Part shown: positions 9,336-18,533 of the stretch, in pieces
How positions within the stretch are numbered: the stretch's first letter is position 1
How the letters are laid out: every line of letters begins with the position of its first letter
Notes under the pieces: generated by a model
Told to the model about the DNA's origin: nothing
The model's database searches: none
Seen by the model: only the letters and a program-made list of their open reading frames with translations
Program-made: the position numbers and the translations under genes
From: an uncultured Clostridium sp.
GTDB taxonomy: Bacteria > Bacillota > Clostridia > TANB77 > CAG-508
Length of the DNA: 64,000 bases
Direction: 5' to 3'
Assembly: GCA_900553695.1 (NCBI GenBank)
Contig: USEM01000001.1
Location: 24,822-88,821 of the forward strand

Positions 9336-10052
9336 TTATTTTGTAGCAATATATTCATATTTGTAAACACCTTCATATTTAGGAATTGTAATATCATCAC
9401 TTTTTTGAACATTTACTATTACTCCATCTTCTGCCATTAGTCTTAGATATCCACCTTGTCTTAATGCAACATCATAATATAAATGTTCTGGAAAACCTAT
9501 TGCTTTAATTTCTATTGGAGCTCCAACAATTTCATCATTTACCCTTATAATATTTCCGTCACAAAGAATTGCTGTTGTGCTTACAATTCTTTTTCCATTA
9601 ATAGAAATTGCATCTGCACCAGCATTAAATAATTCATTAACAATATGTCTTAAATCCTGCTCATGCACTAAAAGTGAACTTACATCTAATACTTCGTTGC
9701 TGTTTACTTCTCTATTGTCATCTAATTTTATTATAATTCCGCTTCCCTTAACTTCTGTAAGACCTAGAAGTGCATTATTTTTTTTAATCTGTGCTTCAAC
9801 CTCAGTATCTACATTGTTACTTGTTGCAACTTTATTTCTTGTTTCTTCAAGCTTTGTTTCAGCATCTTCCAATTCTTTATAAATGTCTTTAGAGGCTTGT
9901 CTCCACCTTAAAACTTCTCCTTTAAGTTCAGCATTATCATTTAATGAAATGCCCTCTTCATTTGTAATGCTGTTTACTGTATTTATTTGAATATAAATTG
10001 CAATTGTAAGAATTAAACACACGCAACCAAGCGTAATAGCTACTTTTTTCAT
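9336..10052 (-). CDS. DUF881 family protein (YlxW-like)
   Basis: 238 residues with the same plan as its downstream paralogue: membrane helix at 5-22, coiled coil to about 90, then DUF881 motifs GSGIIIKLDDNREVN, ADAISINGKRIV and APIEIKAIGFPEHL. The two copies probably arose by tandem duplication that is old, as it is shared by many Firmicutes. It sits 12 bases after ftsQ, so it is very likely translated from the same transcript. An AGGAGAGGTAA ribosome site precedes the ATG at 10052. Confidence 0.88.
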   Translation of the reverse strand: MKKVAITLGCVCLILTIAIYIQINTVNSITNEEGISLNDNAELKGEVLRWRQASKDIYKELEDAETKLEETRNKVATSNNVDTEVEAQIKKNNALLGLTEVKGSGIIIKLDDNREVNSNEVLDVSSLLVHEQDLRHIVNELFNAGADAISINGKRIVSTTAILCDGNIIRVNDEIVGAPIEIKAIGFPEHLYYDVALRQGGYLRLMAEDGVIVNVQKSDDITIPKYEGVYKYEYIATK

Positions 10053-10064
10053 TTACCTCTCCTC

Positions 10065-10901
10065 TCACACTTGTTCCCTAAAATACACTTTCTTTATGTT
10101 TGGCACATTAAGAACTATTGTACCAGGAACACCTTTTTCTTTATTATTCATTAAATCAATTATCCATAAAATTTTCACATTAATATTTGAGCCGTCTCCA
10201 AAATCAACAGTCTTGTTTTCACTTGGAATTTTCAAAACAAAATTTGTAGAATCTGAAATATCAATAGCTGCGATTTTTTCTTTAATACCATTTCCTTCTG
10301 CAGCATTCATAATTTGAATTACAACATCAAGTTTTTTTAAATCTTCCAAATTTAGCCTACCACCACTAGCAATTTCAGTTGTTTCAACTCCTTCAAGAGT
10401 TGGTAATTCCAGAGCCACTGGCGATACCTCTAAAATATAGCCTTGATTATTTATATATGCATATTCTCCATTTACTGCAAGAATAAATGTAGCAACTCTT
10501 TCTTGAACATCTATTATAACTTCTCCATTTAACCTTTTAGTAACCTTAACATCTTCAATATAAGGATTAGCCTTAATTCCATTAATTATATTAATGTTCA
10601 AAAATTTAAACATATTTGCCCCCACCACAAGATGTGAATTTTGTAAGATTTCTTCTGTTGAAACTTTATTGTTATTTCTTATTGTAATATGTTTTATATT
10701 AAATAAACCTGAAAATATGATTAAACCTAATAAAACTCCAACAAAAATCACAAGAAGTAATATTGCAACAATTCTTCTTTTTATAATACTTTTCTTCTTA
10801 TTATTTGGTTTCTTTTTGGTTTGCTTTTTCTTAGTATTATTTGCCTTGGCACTCTTATTAGTTTTAATCTGAGTTTTCACTTCGAAAGGTTCTCCTTTCA
10901 T
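10065..10901 (-). CDS. ftsQ: Cell division protein FtsQ/DivIB
   Basis: 278 residues: a very basic cytoplasmic N-terminus (about 40 residues rich in Lys), one membrane helix at 43-64, a POTRA domain from about 67 (FNIKHITIRNNNKVSTEEIL) and the FtsQ/DivIB beta domain (IIDVQERVATFILAVNGEYA, FVLKIPSENKTVDFGD). It acts outside the membrane with FtsL and FtsB to recruit and control septal synthesis. The first ATG (10901) directly abuts the T-run of a hairpin and has its GGAG inside the coding start, so a GTG at 10880 may be the true start. It heads the ftsQ-DUF881-DUF881-sbp group. Confidence 0.85.
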   Translation of the reverse strand: MKGEPFEVKTQIKTNKSAKANNTKKKQTKKKPNNKKKSIIKRRIVAILLLVIFVGVLLGLIIFSGLFNIKHITIRNNNKVSTEEILQNSHLVVGANMFKFLNINIINGIKANPYIEDVKVTKRLNGEVIIDVQERVATFILAVNGEYAYINNQGYILEVSPVALELPTLEGVETTEIASGGRLNLEDLKKLDVVIQIMNAAEGNGIKEKIAAIDISDSTNFVLKIPSENKTVDFGDGSNINVKILWIIDLMNNKEKGVPGTIVLNVPNIKKVYFREQV

Positions 10902-10903
10902 AA

Positions 10904-10944
10904 AAAAATATCATTGATTAATATATAATTAACCAATGATATTT
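10904..10944 (-). terminator. Terminator-like hairpin between murA and ftsQ
   Basis: On the minus strand a stem with AATATCATTG paired to CAATGATATT is followed at once by a run of seven T. It may end murA transcripts or attenuate read-through into ftsQ. Confidence 0.6.
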
Positions 10945-10989
10945 TATAATATTTCGCTTAAAATTTCAATAAAAATTTGAAAATTTAAG

Positions 10990-12240
10990 CTATTTTTCAA
11001 TTTTTATTTTTGCACCTATGTTTTTTAATTTTTTATCTAAATTTTCATACCCTCTTAATATATACTCTATATTATTAATTTTACTTTTTCCTCTAGCTGC
11101 TAAAGCTGCTGTAACTAATGCTGCGCCGCCTCTTAAATCGGTCGAGTTCACTTCTGCACCACTAAGTTTCCTTACACCTTTTACTATTGCGACTTTCCCT
11201 TCAACTGTTATTTTAGCTCCCATTCTTGTTAGTTCATTTACGTATTTATACCTATTCTCAAAAATATTTTCTACCATCATAGAAGTTCCTTTTGCAACTG
11301 TTTGCAAGCTTACAAAAACAGATTGCATATCTGTTGGAAATCCTGGATATGGCATTGTTTTAACATCTATTGCTTTTAATTTTTTAGGTGCCTTTAAAAT
11401 TATTCTGTTTTTCTCTAAGGTTATTTTTGCTCCTGCTTCTTCTAGCTTATGTACTAGTGGTGTTATGTGCTCTTGCTTTGCATTGTTTAACACTAATTCT
11501 CCTCCAGAAATTGCCCCCATGCATAACAGAGTTCCTGCCTCTATTCTATCTGGCATAATGTTATAACTAACGTTTTTAAGATTTTTAACTCCTGTAATTT
11601 TTATAACATTCGTTCCTGCGCCTTCAACCTTTGCACCCATTTTGTTTAAGAAGTTTTGAAGGTCAATTATTTCAGGTTCCATTGCTGCATTTGTTATAAT
11701 TGTTTCCCCTTCTGCAAATATAGATGCTAATATAATATTTTCGGTTGCTCCAACAGATGGGAAATCTAATTGAATGTTATTTCCTACAATCTTATCACAT
11801 GAGCATTTAATATATCCGCTTCCTTCTTCAATTTTTATGCCCAGCTTTTCAAAACCTTTTAAATGTAAGTCTATTGGTCTTGTACCAATGTCACAACCTC
11901 CTGGGTATGAAAATATTGCATGTTTAAACCTTCCCAATATTGCACCAGCTAGTATTACTGATGATCTCATTTTTCTCATTAGTTCATTTGGTATTTCTTG
12001 TGATTTTATATTCTTAGAATCTATAATTATTTTCCCATGTTTCTTTGTTACAGTGCACCCAAGTAATTTTAGTATTTCTAGAGTTGTTTTTGTATCATAA
12101 ATATTAGGTACATTATATAAAGTCGTAGTTTTCCCACTTAATATACTTGCTGCTATTATTGGAAGAGATGCATTTTTTGAACCTGATACATTAACTTCGC
12201 CTTCTAGCCTTTCTCCCCCTTCAACTATGTAACTTGCCAT
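10990..12240 (-). CDS. murA: MurA, UDP-N-acetylglucosamine 1-carboxyvinyltransferase
   Basis: 416 residues, the normal length. Transfers enolpyruvate from PEP to UDP-GlcNAc, the first committed step of peptidoglycan synthesis, in the cytoplasm. K22-N23 of SGSKNA, catalytic C116 in YPGGCDIGTRPIDLH, DRIEAGT and the late GFPTDMQ motif are all present. Cys at 116 predicts fosfomycin sensitivity of the usual kind. ATG 12240 follows AAAGGAGG. A palindrome lies right before the ribosome site and could control expression. Confidence 0.95.
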   Translation of the reverse strand: MASYIVEGGERLEGEVNVSGSKNASLPIIAASILSGKTTTLYNVPNIYDTKTTLEILKLLGCTVTKKHGKIIIDSKNIKSQEIPNELMRKMRSSVILAGAILGRFKHAIFSYPGGCDIGTRPIDLHLKGFEKLGIKIEEGSGYIKCSCDKIVGNNIQLDFPSVGATENIILASIFAEGETIITNAAMEPEIIDLQNFLNKMGAKVEGAGTNVIKITGVKNLKNVSYNIMPDRIEAGTLLCMGAISGGELVLNNAKQEHITPLVHKLEEAGAKITLEKNRIILKAPKKLKAIDVKTMPYPGFPTDMQSVFVSLQTVAKGTSMMVENIFENRYKYVNELTRMGAKITVEGKVAIVKGVRKLSGAEVNSTDLRGGAALVTAALAARGKSKINNIEYILRGYENLDKKLKNIGAKIKIEK

Positions 12241-12251
12241 TTTTCTCCTCC

Positions 12252-12284
12252 TTTACCTAGTATATATTATGCAAACTAGGTAAA
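12252..12284 (-). promoter_or_regulatory. Palindrome upstream of murA
   Basis: Perfect 9-bp arms TTTACCTAG and CTAGGTAAA separated by 15 bases. The proximal arm touches the GGAGG of murA, so it could be an operator or a leader hairpin. The spacer is AT-rich with a possible -10. Confidence 0.4.
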
Positions 12285-12316
12285 GTTGGTGAGAAAGGTT
12301 AAATTTATAACATTCT

Positions 12317-12520
12317 CTATCTTAAATGCAAAAAGTTCAATATTTTATTTATTATTCTTTTTAAAGTTGAATTCTTATATACTACAATTTGCATATCGTT
12401 CTTTTGTTCTTGCTTGTTTTCTATAATTTCTTCATTTTTCTTAAAGATATTATCTATGTTATATTTTTCTTGTATCATATCTTGATACTTTTTTTCATTT
12501 TGAGCATATATTTTTTTCAA
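12317..12520 (-). CDS. Possible small hypothetical protein
   Basis: 67 codons from a TTG start, highly charged (about 40% Lys, Glu, Asp, Asn), predicted helical, with no membrane segment. I recognise no family. It lies upstream of murA in the same direction and downstream of the tRNA terminator. The ribosome site is poor (AAGGGA overlaps the start), so it may not be translated. Composition fits a soluble coiled-coil peptide rather than noise, but the call is weak. Confidence 0.3.
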   Translation of the reverse strand: MKKIYAQNEKKYQDMIQEKYNIDNIFKKNEEIIENKQEQKNDMQIVVYKNSTLKRIINKILNFLHLR

Positions 12521-12559
12521 TCCCTTTTAAATTTAATTTTTATGATTTTAAGCTATACA

Positions 12560-12594
12560 AAAAAACGCTATATCCTTTGATATAACGTTTTTTA
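12560..12594 (-). terminator. Terminator after tRNA-Arg
   Basis: Stem AAAACG-TATATC / GATATA-CGTTTT with T-run on the minus strand, three bases past the tRNA 3' end. Confidence 0.65.
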
Positions 12595-12596
12595 AC

Positions 12597-12673
<77 letters not shown>

Positions 12674-12810
12674 ATTCATGAACATATAAAATAATAACAT
12701 ATTTTTTTTGTTCTGTCAACATTTTTCTTGAAATTAGTTGATTTTTTTTTGATTTTTTGATATACTATTATTCGCACTTATTATTATATTATGAAAGGAT
12801 GGAAGGATTT

Positions 12811-13878
12811 ATGGAAAAACAAAAGAATATTGATGAAAATTTGAATAGTGAAAATAATAACAAAGCAAAAAAGGTTAAAAAGAAAAAAAAGCATATTGTG
12901 TTAAAGCTATTTTTACTAGCACTTTTGGTATTACTTATTGTATTTGTAATAAATTATATTAGAGCTCCTGGAAAAAGCTTTCTTTCAAAGTTTACTGGTG
13001 CAATGCTTGGACATAGTGAGGAAACTTTAAAGAACTTAGACAAGCTTCAAATACTTATTCTTGGAGAGAGCACTGGTATGTCCGATACAATTATTGTAGC
13101 ATCATATGACCCAAAAACTCAAGATGCGGCTTTAATGTCTATACCAAGAGATACTTTTATTGGTGATGATAAGTCAAAAGCAAAGTATTACCATAAAATT
13201 AATGCATTATATAATGATGGTGAAACACCTGAAAAAACTATAGAAGCTGTAAACAAGATTACTGGTTTAAACTTAAAATATTACATACTTGTTGATACAG
13301 AAGCACTAATTAAGTTAGTTGATCAAATTGGTGGCTTATACTTTGATGTTCCAATTGATATGAATTATGATGACCCAACTCAAGACCTATATATTCACTT
13401 ATCTAAGGGTTACCAAAAATTAACTGGTGCACAAGTTGAACAATTAGTTAGGTTCAGACATAACAACAATGGAATCTCTTACCCATTTGATTATGGTAAT
13501 GGTGTTGAAGACCATGGACGTTCTAGAACTCAACGTGATGTTGTAGTTGCCATTGCAAAGCAAACACTAAAATTCAAAAACGTTACTGAAATTTCTAACA
13601 TAATTGATATATTTAAAGCATATGTAAAAACAAACCTAGATTTAGACCTATTAAAAGATTACATACCATATGCTGTTGATATGAATATGGACGCAGTAAA
13701 GGTTGGAAGAATTCCTGGTATAGATGATGTTGTTAATGGAATTTGGTTCTTCTTTAATGATGAAGAAGGTACAAAAGAACTTGTTGATGAATTATTCAAT
13801 GGAAAAACCGCTGAAAGTTCTGATGTTTCTGAAAATAACAATTTAGCATCTGATAATGAAATTGCAAATAATGATTAA
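12811..13878 (+). CDS. LytR-CpsA-Psr (LCP) family cell wall glycopolymer ligase
   Basis: 355 residues from ATG 12811 (GGAAGG ahead). A lysine-rich N-terminus is followed by a membrane helix at about 29-47 and the extracellular LCP domain. Motifs seen: SDTIIVASYDPKTQDAALMSIPRDT, the Arg/Asp pair for pyrophosphate lipid binding, YYILVDTEALIKLVDQIGG, and VRFRHNNN followed by DHGRSRTQRDVV. LCP enzymes move undecaprenyl-linked glycopolymers such as teichoic acids or capsule to peptidoglycan. The C-terminal tail is acidic and Asn-rich. Single-gene unit with its own terminator. Confidence 0.92.
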   Translation: MEKQKNIDENLNSENNNKAKKVKKKKKHIVLKLFLLALLVLLIVFVINYIRAPGKSFLSKFTGAMLGHSEETLKNLDKLQILILGESTGMSDTIIVASYDPKTQDAALMSIPRDTFIGDDKSKAKYYHKINALYNDGETPEKTIEAVNKITGLNLKYYILVDTEALIKLVDQIGGLYFDVPIDMNYDDPTQDLYIHLSKGYQKLTGAQVEQLVRFRHNNNGISYPFDYGNGVEDHGRSRTQRDVVVAIAKQTLKFKNVTEISNIIDIFKAYVKTNLDLDLLKDYIPYAVDMNMDAVKVGRIPGIDDVVNGIWFFFNDEEGTKELVDELFNGKTAESSDVSENNNLASDNEIANND

Positions 13879-13880
13879 TA

Positions 13881-13914
13881 AAAAATTCAGCCCTTATTTC
13901 AAAGGGCTGAAAAT
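13881..13914. terminator. Bidirectional terminator between LCP and dacF genes
   Basis: Stem TTCAGCCCTT / AAAGGGCTGAA, loop of five, flanked by A and T tracts between convergent genes. Confidence 0.8.
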
Positions 13915-15153
13915 CTATTTATTTTTTCCTCTTATTTTATTTAATGTTTGATTTCTTTTATATAATTCTAATACTCTTAAGCCTCCAAATAGAACTATCA
14001 AACCAATAAATATTAGTAAAAATACTAAACCTGTTTTGCTTTTCTTTACATCATTTTCTGCAATTAAATTTCCTGTATAAGTCTTGCCTTCTATCTCGTA
14101 GCTTACTGTTCCAAGTACAGTTCCTTTTTTAATTGGTGCTTTTATCTTTGAGTTTAAATTAATTTGTGGCTCTATAGGTGTTTCTTCATTTTCAACTTTA
14201 ACTACTGCTGTAATTGGTTTTTCTAATACCATATTTAACTTTTTATCCTCTTTTCTTGCTTTCTTAACAGTTACTGTTTGAATATTAGTACCAGCTTCAG
14301 CTATTGTTCTTATTGTATTTGTATCAAAAGCGTATTCTAAAATTGCTTCTGAGTCTTCATATCTACTATTAGATGTTGTTGATTTCATTGTTACAGAAAC
14401 AAGCTTTAAACCACTTTTTTCAGCATATGCCATTAAGCAATTTCCTGCTGGTGTTGTGAAACCAGTTTTCAAACCTTTTGCATATTTGTAGTAGTTTTTG
14501 CTTCCAGTTTGTAGCATTTCATTTGATGTATAAAAATATCTATCATTTCCTGTATAAATTGTTGTTGCCGGAAGACCATATTCTGTAACTTGTGCAATAT
14601 TTCTTATAGTTTCAAACTTAACTGCATGGTTTGCAATTAAAGCCATATCATGTGCTGTTGAATAATGGTTTGTATCATGCTCTCCATGGCAATTTAGAAA
14701 ATTGCTATTTGTACAGCCAATTTCTTTTGCCTTTTCATTCATCATTTTAACAAATTCTTCTTCACTTCCTGCGACATGCTCTGCTAGTGCATTTGCCACA
14801 TCATCATATGAAGATATAAGTAGTAAGTTTAAAAGTTGCTCTACTGTAAAAACTTCTCCTGTTTTTAAATTTGCTGTTAAGTAACCTGATTCTACTTTAT
14901 CTATAGCACTTTGATTAATTGTTACATTATCTTGCAAACCACATTTTTCTACAACTAGTATTGCTGTTAAAACCTTTGTTAAACTTGCTGGGTATAGCTT
15001 TTCATCTGCATTTTTACTATATAATATTTTACCATCTATGCAGTCTATAACCATTCCTGATGTAGCCGTTATTTCCGGCTCCTTAGCTTGCACACACGGC
15101 ATTAGGATAGCAATTAAGCATGCTACAATTATTAATATTTTTCTTAATTTCAT
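13915..15153 (-). CDS. dacF: D-alanyl-D-alanine carboxypeptidase (S11, DacF-like)
   Basis: 412 residues. Signal peptide at 1-23 (VACLIAILMPCVQA), S11 peptidase domain to about 280, a beta-rich C-domain, and a C-terminal membrane helix at about 375-395 with a basic tail. S57-x-x-K60 in PASLTK and K229-T-G in GLKTGFTTPAG are present. The middle motif, usually S-x-N, reads S115-Y-D117. It removes the terminal D-Ala from peptidoglycan stem peptides outside the membrane. Convergent with the LCP gene and divergent from the comEA-like gene. Enzyme class is certain, the dacF name less so. Confidence 0.88.
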   Translation of the reverse strand: MKLRKILIIVACLIAILMPCVQAKEPEITATSGMVIDCIDGKILYSKNADEKLYPASLTKVLTAILVVEKCGLQDNVTINQSAIDKVESGYLTANLKTGEVFTVEQLLNLLLISSYDDVANALAEHVAGSEEEFVKMMNEKAKEIGCTNSNFLNCHGEHDTNHYSTAHDMALIANHAVKFETIRNIAQVTEYGLPATTIYTGNDRYFYTSNEMLQTGSKNYYKYAKGLKTGFTTPAGNCLMAYAEKSGLKLVSVTMKSTTSNSRYEDSEAILEYAFDTNTIRTIAEAGTNIQTVTVKKARKEDKKLNMVLEKPITAVVKVENEETPIEPQINLNSKIKAPIKKGTVLGTVSYEIEGKTYTGNLIAENDVKKSKTGLVFLLIFIGLIVLFGGLRVLELYKRNQTLNKIRGKNK

Positions 15154-15228
15154 ATCAAAGCATCATTCCTTTCTCATGTAATAATATAATATATTTTTAT
15201 AAAAAAAACAATATTTTAGGAGGTTTTT

Positions 15229-15840
15229 ATGAAAAATTTCGACAAAAAATTACTAATTTCTTTAATACTATTGCTTGTGATTATTGCAATAGCAATTTAT
15301 TTTATAACTAAAGACTTAAATAAGGAAAGTTTTAACGTATCTGATTTTATAGAAAATACTGTTTCTCCTTCTATACCAGAAGAAAGCAAACAAATAGCAA
15401 TACATATTGATGGTGAAGTTGCATCTCCTGGTATAAAATACTTAGAGACTGGTGCAAGAATTTCTGATGCAATCGAAGCTTCTGGTGGGGGAACTTCTCT
15501 TGTAGATTTTTCTAAAATCAATTTAGCTTATGTTTTAAAAGATGGGCAAAAGGTTCATGTGCCAAGTATTTATGAACCAATAGACACAGCAACTGTTTCT
15601 AATGATGCTGGTGAAAATGTAATTATTCAAGATACAAATTCAAGTTCTAATATGGTTAATATAAATACTGCAACACAAGCAGAACTAGAGACTCTTCCTG
15701 GTGTTGGAGCTTCAACTGCTCTTAAAATTATTAATTACAGAAATCAAAATGGTAATTTTAAAAAAATTGAAGATTTAATGAATGTAAGTGGAATTGGTGA
15801 AGCAAAATTTTCTACAATGAAAGACCATATTACAATCTAA
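15229..15840 (+). CDS. ComEA-like protein: membrane anchor, SLBB domain and helix-hairpin-helix pair
   Basis: 203 residues. Membrane helix at about 7-24, an SLBB domain near 55-115 (IHIDGEVASPGIKYLETGARISDAI), an acidic linker, then the ComEA helix-hairpin-helix repeat at 140-203 (VNINTATQAELETLPGVGASTALKIINYR, then LMNVSGIGEAKF). ComEA binds double-stranded DNA at the cell surface during natural uptake. No comEC lies in the window, so a competence role is inferred. AGGAGG sits seven bases ahead of the ATG. Confidence 0.85.
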   Translation: MKNFDKKLLISLILLLVIIAIAIYFITKDLNKESFNVSDFIENTVSPSIPEESKQIAIHIDGEVASPGIKYLETGARISDAIEASGGGTSLVDFSKINLAYVLKDGQKVHVPSIYEPIDTATVSNDAGENVIIQDTNSSSNMVNINTATQAELETLPGVGASTALKIINYRNQNGNFKKIEDLMNVSGIGEAKFSTMKDHITI

Positions 15841-15927
15841 AAATAATCTTAAGCTATTCTTTCATACAGTATAATTTTGCCTCTTTTGGAAATAATGATT
15901 ATATCACAGTCTAAAGGAGGTTTTTAT

Positions 15928-16701
15928 TTGATAAACAAGGTAGAAATTGCTTCTGTAAATACTGCAAAATTACCTGTTCTAACAAATAAAGAAAAAAATA
16001 AATTACTAGTAAAAATTAAAAACGGAGATAATGAGGCAAGAGAAGAATTTATAAATGGTAACTTAAGACTAGTTCTAAGTATTATCCAACGATTTAATGG
16101 CCGTGGCGAGGAAATTGATGATTTATTTCAAGTTGGTTGTGTTGGCTTAATTAAGGCTATTGATAATTTCGACATGAACTTAAATGTTCAGTTTTCAACA
16201 TATGCTGTTCCTATGATTATTGGCGAAATTAGAAGACATTTAAGAGATAATAACCCAATTCGTGTTAGCCGTTCAATGAGAGATTTAGCATATAGAGCTC
16301 TGCAAACAAAAGAAAGATTATTTAAGGAAAAGCAACAAGAACCTACAATTGAAGATATTGCAAAAGAGCTTGGCGTTGATAAAGAAGACGTTGTTGTAAG
16401 TTTAGATTCCATTCAAGACCCAATATCACTTCAAGAACCGGTTTATAATGAAGGAAGTGAAAGTATTTATGTTATGGATCAAGTTAAAGATTCTAAAAAT
16501 ACAGATGAATTTTGGGCCGAAACTTTAACCATTGCAGAAGCTATGAAAAAGTTAAGCAATAGAGAAAAATCTATTATATCAAGGAGATTTTTTGATGGAA
16601 GAACTCAAATGGAAGTAGCAAATGAGATTGGTATTTCTCAAGCTCAGGTTTCAAGACTGGAAAAAAATGCAATTGAAAGAATAAAAAAAATGTACAAATA
16701 A
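15928..16701 (+). CDS. sigG: Sporulation sigma factor SigG
   Basis: 257 residues from a TTG start at 15928 behind AAAGGAGG, a perfect ribosome site. The N-terminus (NKVEIASVNTAKLPVLTNKE) and the core DDLFQVGCVGLIKAIDNF, STYAVPMIIGEIRRHLRDNNPIRVSRS closely match SigG; region 4 is RTQMEVANEIGISQAQVSRLEKNAI. It directs late forespore transcription after engulfment, so the organism should form endospores. sigG is not beside sigE/spoIIGA here, unlike in B. subtilis. Identity is very sure. Confidence 0.95.
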   Translation: MINKVEIASVNTAKLPVLTNKEKNKLLVKIKNGDNEAREEFINGNLRLVLSIIQRFNGRGEEIDDLFQVGCVGLIKAIDNFDMNLNVQFSTYAVPMIIGEIRRHLRDNNPIRVSRSMRDLAYRALQTKERLFKEKQQEPTIEDIAKELGVDKEDVVVSLDSIQDPISLQEPVYNEGSESIYVMDQVKDSKNTDEFWAETLTIAEAMKKLSNREKSIISRRFFDGRTQMEVANEIGISQAQVSRLEKNAIERIKKMYK

Positions 16702-16709
16702 TTTGCTTT

Positions 16710-16743
16710 TCACCTATATAAATAGTATAATTTATATAGGTGA
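16710..16743 (+). promoter_or_regulatory. Perfect inverted repeat overlapping a ribosome binding site
   Basis: Arms TCACCTATATAAA and TTTATATAGGTGA are perfect 13-mers separated by eight bases (TAGTATAA). The right arm contains the AGGTGA of the next gene, so as RNA it would hide the ribosome site; as DNA it could be an operator around a -10. Confidence 0.55.
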
Positions 16744-16748
16744 TTTTA

Positions 16749-18533
16749 ATGCTTGATAAGACAATAGTGCAAAGGTTTAATAGTGCAAAAAATTTTATTC
16801 CACCTGCATACTCAATTTCTAATTTGAGAGAAGGTTTAAATTTTTACATTCCTATTATCCAAGCTTTTATAAAAAAATATGAAATAACTGATACAGCTGA
16901 ATTAAAGGATACTTTAGAAATTTTTGTAGATGAAATTTTTGATACATGCTCAAAATATTCTTATGTAGATTCTAGTATATATGAACTTCAAGCTATTAAC
17001 AGTATCTTACGAGATATAGGCTTTATTACTCAAAATTATCCTCTTCTTAAAGATAAGCCAAATACACACACAGTATATACTTCTAATTTAGAACGATCAA
17101 AAAAATTAGCTTTAATTAATGCAATTGATGAAGTTTCTATTATTGAAGCTACTGCCGAAAAAATAGGGTTTACTCCTGGAATGAATCCAAAAGATATAGA
17201 TATTGAAGGTGTATCCCCTGAAGATGCAAAACTTTTTCTTTCATTGGCTTCAAAAATATTAAGTAAAAAAACAATAAACGATAAAATAATTGAAATGTTA
17301 AAAAATCAAAAAAAAGGTTGTGAAGATCGTATAAAAGAATCCCAAATTTCCTTCTTAGAAGCTTTACATAGATATTTTCGTGGTTTTGGCTTGCTTGAGT
17401 CATATTTAGCAAAATATCAAAACGAATGTATAAGCTCTGGAACATCAAGTTTAAAGTATGATTTTTCTACACTTCAATTTGATAAGGATTCTGTTGGTCT
17501 TGATGATGCATTTTGTGAAGACTACTTAAAATCCTTAGATGCAGAGGAACTTTGTTTCCTTAGTGCATTTTGGTGTAACCGATTTGCAAAAGAGGCAACT
17601 CGTATGGATAAAGCCTTTTCTGCAATTAATTCTTTAGATTTGTGGCAAGATATAATAGATGGAAAAGCTCAATTTTCACCTAGTGAAAGTAGTTTAGTTT
17701 CGGCTTTGCAAAAATATACATTTCTTTCTGATTTGCTAGGAGAATCATTTTTATTGCATCAAAAATATGTATTTACAAAAGAAGTTGAACAGGGTTCAAA
17801 TTTTTCTGATTCTCTTTCTAGAGATTATACAAGTTTTTATAAACAAGTTAATAAGCAAATCGGAGAAGCATATGCTAGTCATTTCTCAAAGGAATTGCAT
17901 TCTGATAATAACTTTTTAATGGATTCCATTTTTTCAGCTCCTTTCACAAATTTGAGAACCTTTGCTTATTATAAAAAGGATACAACTCTTGTTCCTATTG
18001 TAAAAGGACTTTTAGCTAATCCACATTTAAAAAATTGGGGTATTATAAGGAATGAATTCTTAGATAATGGTGTGTTTGTCGACTCTGTTGCTCAAGGTTC
18101 TAAAGTCTTACTTGGATTTGATGTTGAAGGTTTTAATAGACCTTTTCGTTTTCATATGAAAAAAGATGATTTGATGGATATATTAAAGTGCCAAGGTAAT
18201 GGCTATACCTTTCCTGAATACCAAGGAAGTCAAGACTTTATTGTAAATAATAGATTGTTAAAATCTAGTATTATTATGCCAATACCTAAAAGGCACAGAC
18301 CTATTATCAGAGAAGGTACAAAAAATGGTCCAAACAAAGATCTCTGGGAACATTTATATTTTTTAACAAATGGAAAATTTCCTCCTCACTTAATGCAAGA
18401 AACACCAAGTGCTTCAAATGGAAAGCCTATCTTATCCCGTCAACCTATTATTTACACTGATTTAAGAACCGGGAAAAGATATACTAAAAAACAAAATAAT
18501 TATGTAGAAGTTGGTGAAGATAATGTTAGATAA
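16749..18533 (+). CDS. Uncharacterised large cytoplasmic protein
   Basis: 594 residues from ATG 16749 (GGTGAT ahead). I recognise no family. It is soluble, helical in the first 350 residues (long segments such as LFLSLASKILSKKTINDKIIEMLKNQ), with no signal peptide, and a C-terminal region of short beta motifs (VLLGFDVEGFNRPFRFHMKKDDL, SSIIMPIPKRHRPIIREG). It overlaps the next small gene by 11 bases, so the two are translated together. It follows sigG but has its own palindrome, which suggests separate control. Lineage-specific conserved gene is my best guess. Confidence 0.6.
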   Translation: MLDKTIVQRFNSAKNFIPPAYSISNLREGLNFYIPIIQAFIKKYEITDTAELKDTLEIFVDEIFDTCSKYSYVDSSIYELQAINSILRDIGFITQNYPLLKDKPNTHTVYTSNLERSKKLALINAIDEVSIIEATAEKIGFTPGMNPKDIDIEGVSPEDAKLFLSLASKILSKKTINDKIIEMLKNQKKGCEDRIKESQISFLEALHRYFRGFGLLESYLAKYQNECISSGTSSLKYDFSTLQFDKDSVGLDDAFCEDYLKSLDAEELCFLSAFWCNRFAKEATRMDKAFSAINSLDLWQDIIDGKAQFSPSESSLVSALQKYTFLSDLLGESFLLHQKYVFTKEVEQGSNFSDSLSRDYTSFYKQVNKQIGEAYASHFSKELHSDNNFLMDSIFSAPFTNLRTFAYYKKDTTLVPIVKGLLANPHLKNWGIIRNEFLDNGVFVDSVAQGSKVLLGFDVEGFNRPFRFHMKKDDLMDILKCQGNGYTFPEYQGSQDFIVNNRLLKSSIIMPIPKRHRPIIREGTKNGPNKDLWEHLYFLTNGKFPPHLMQETPSASNGKPILSRQPIIYTDLRTGKRYTKKQNNYVEVGEDNVR

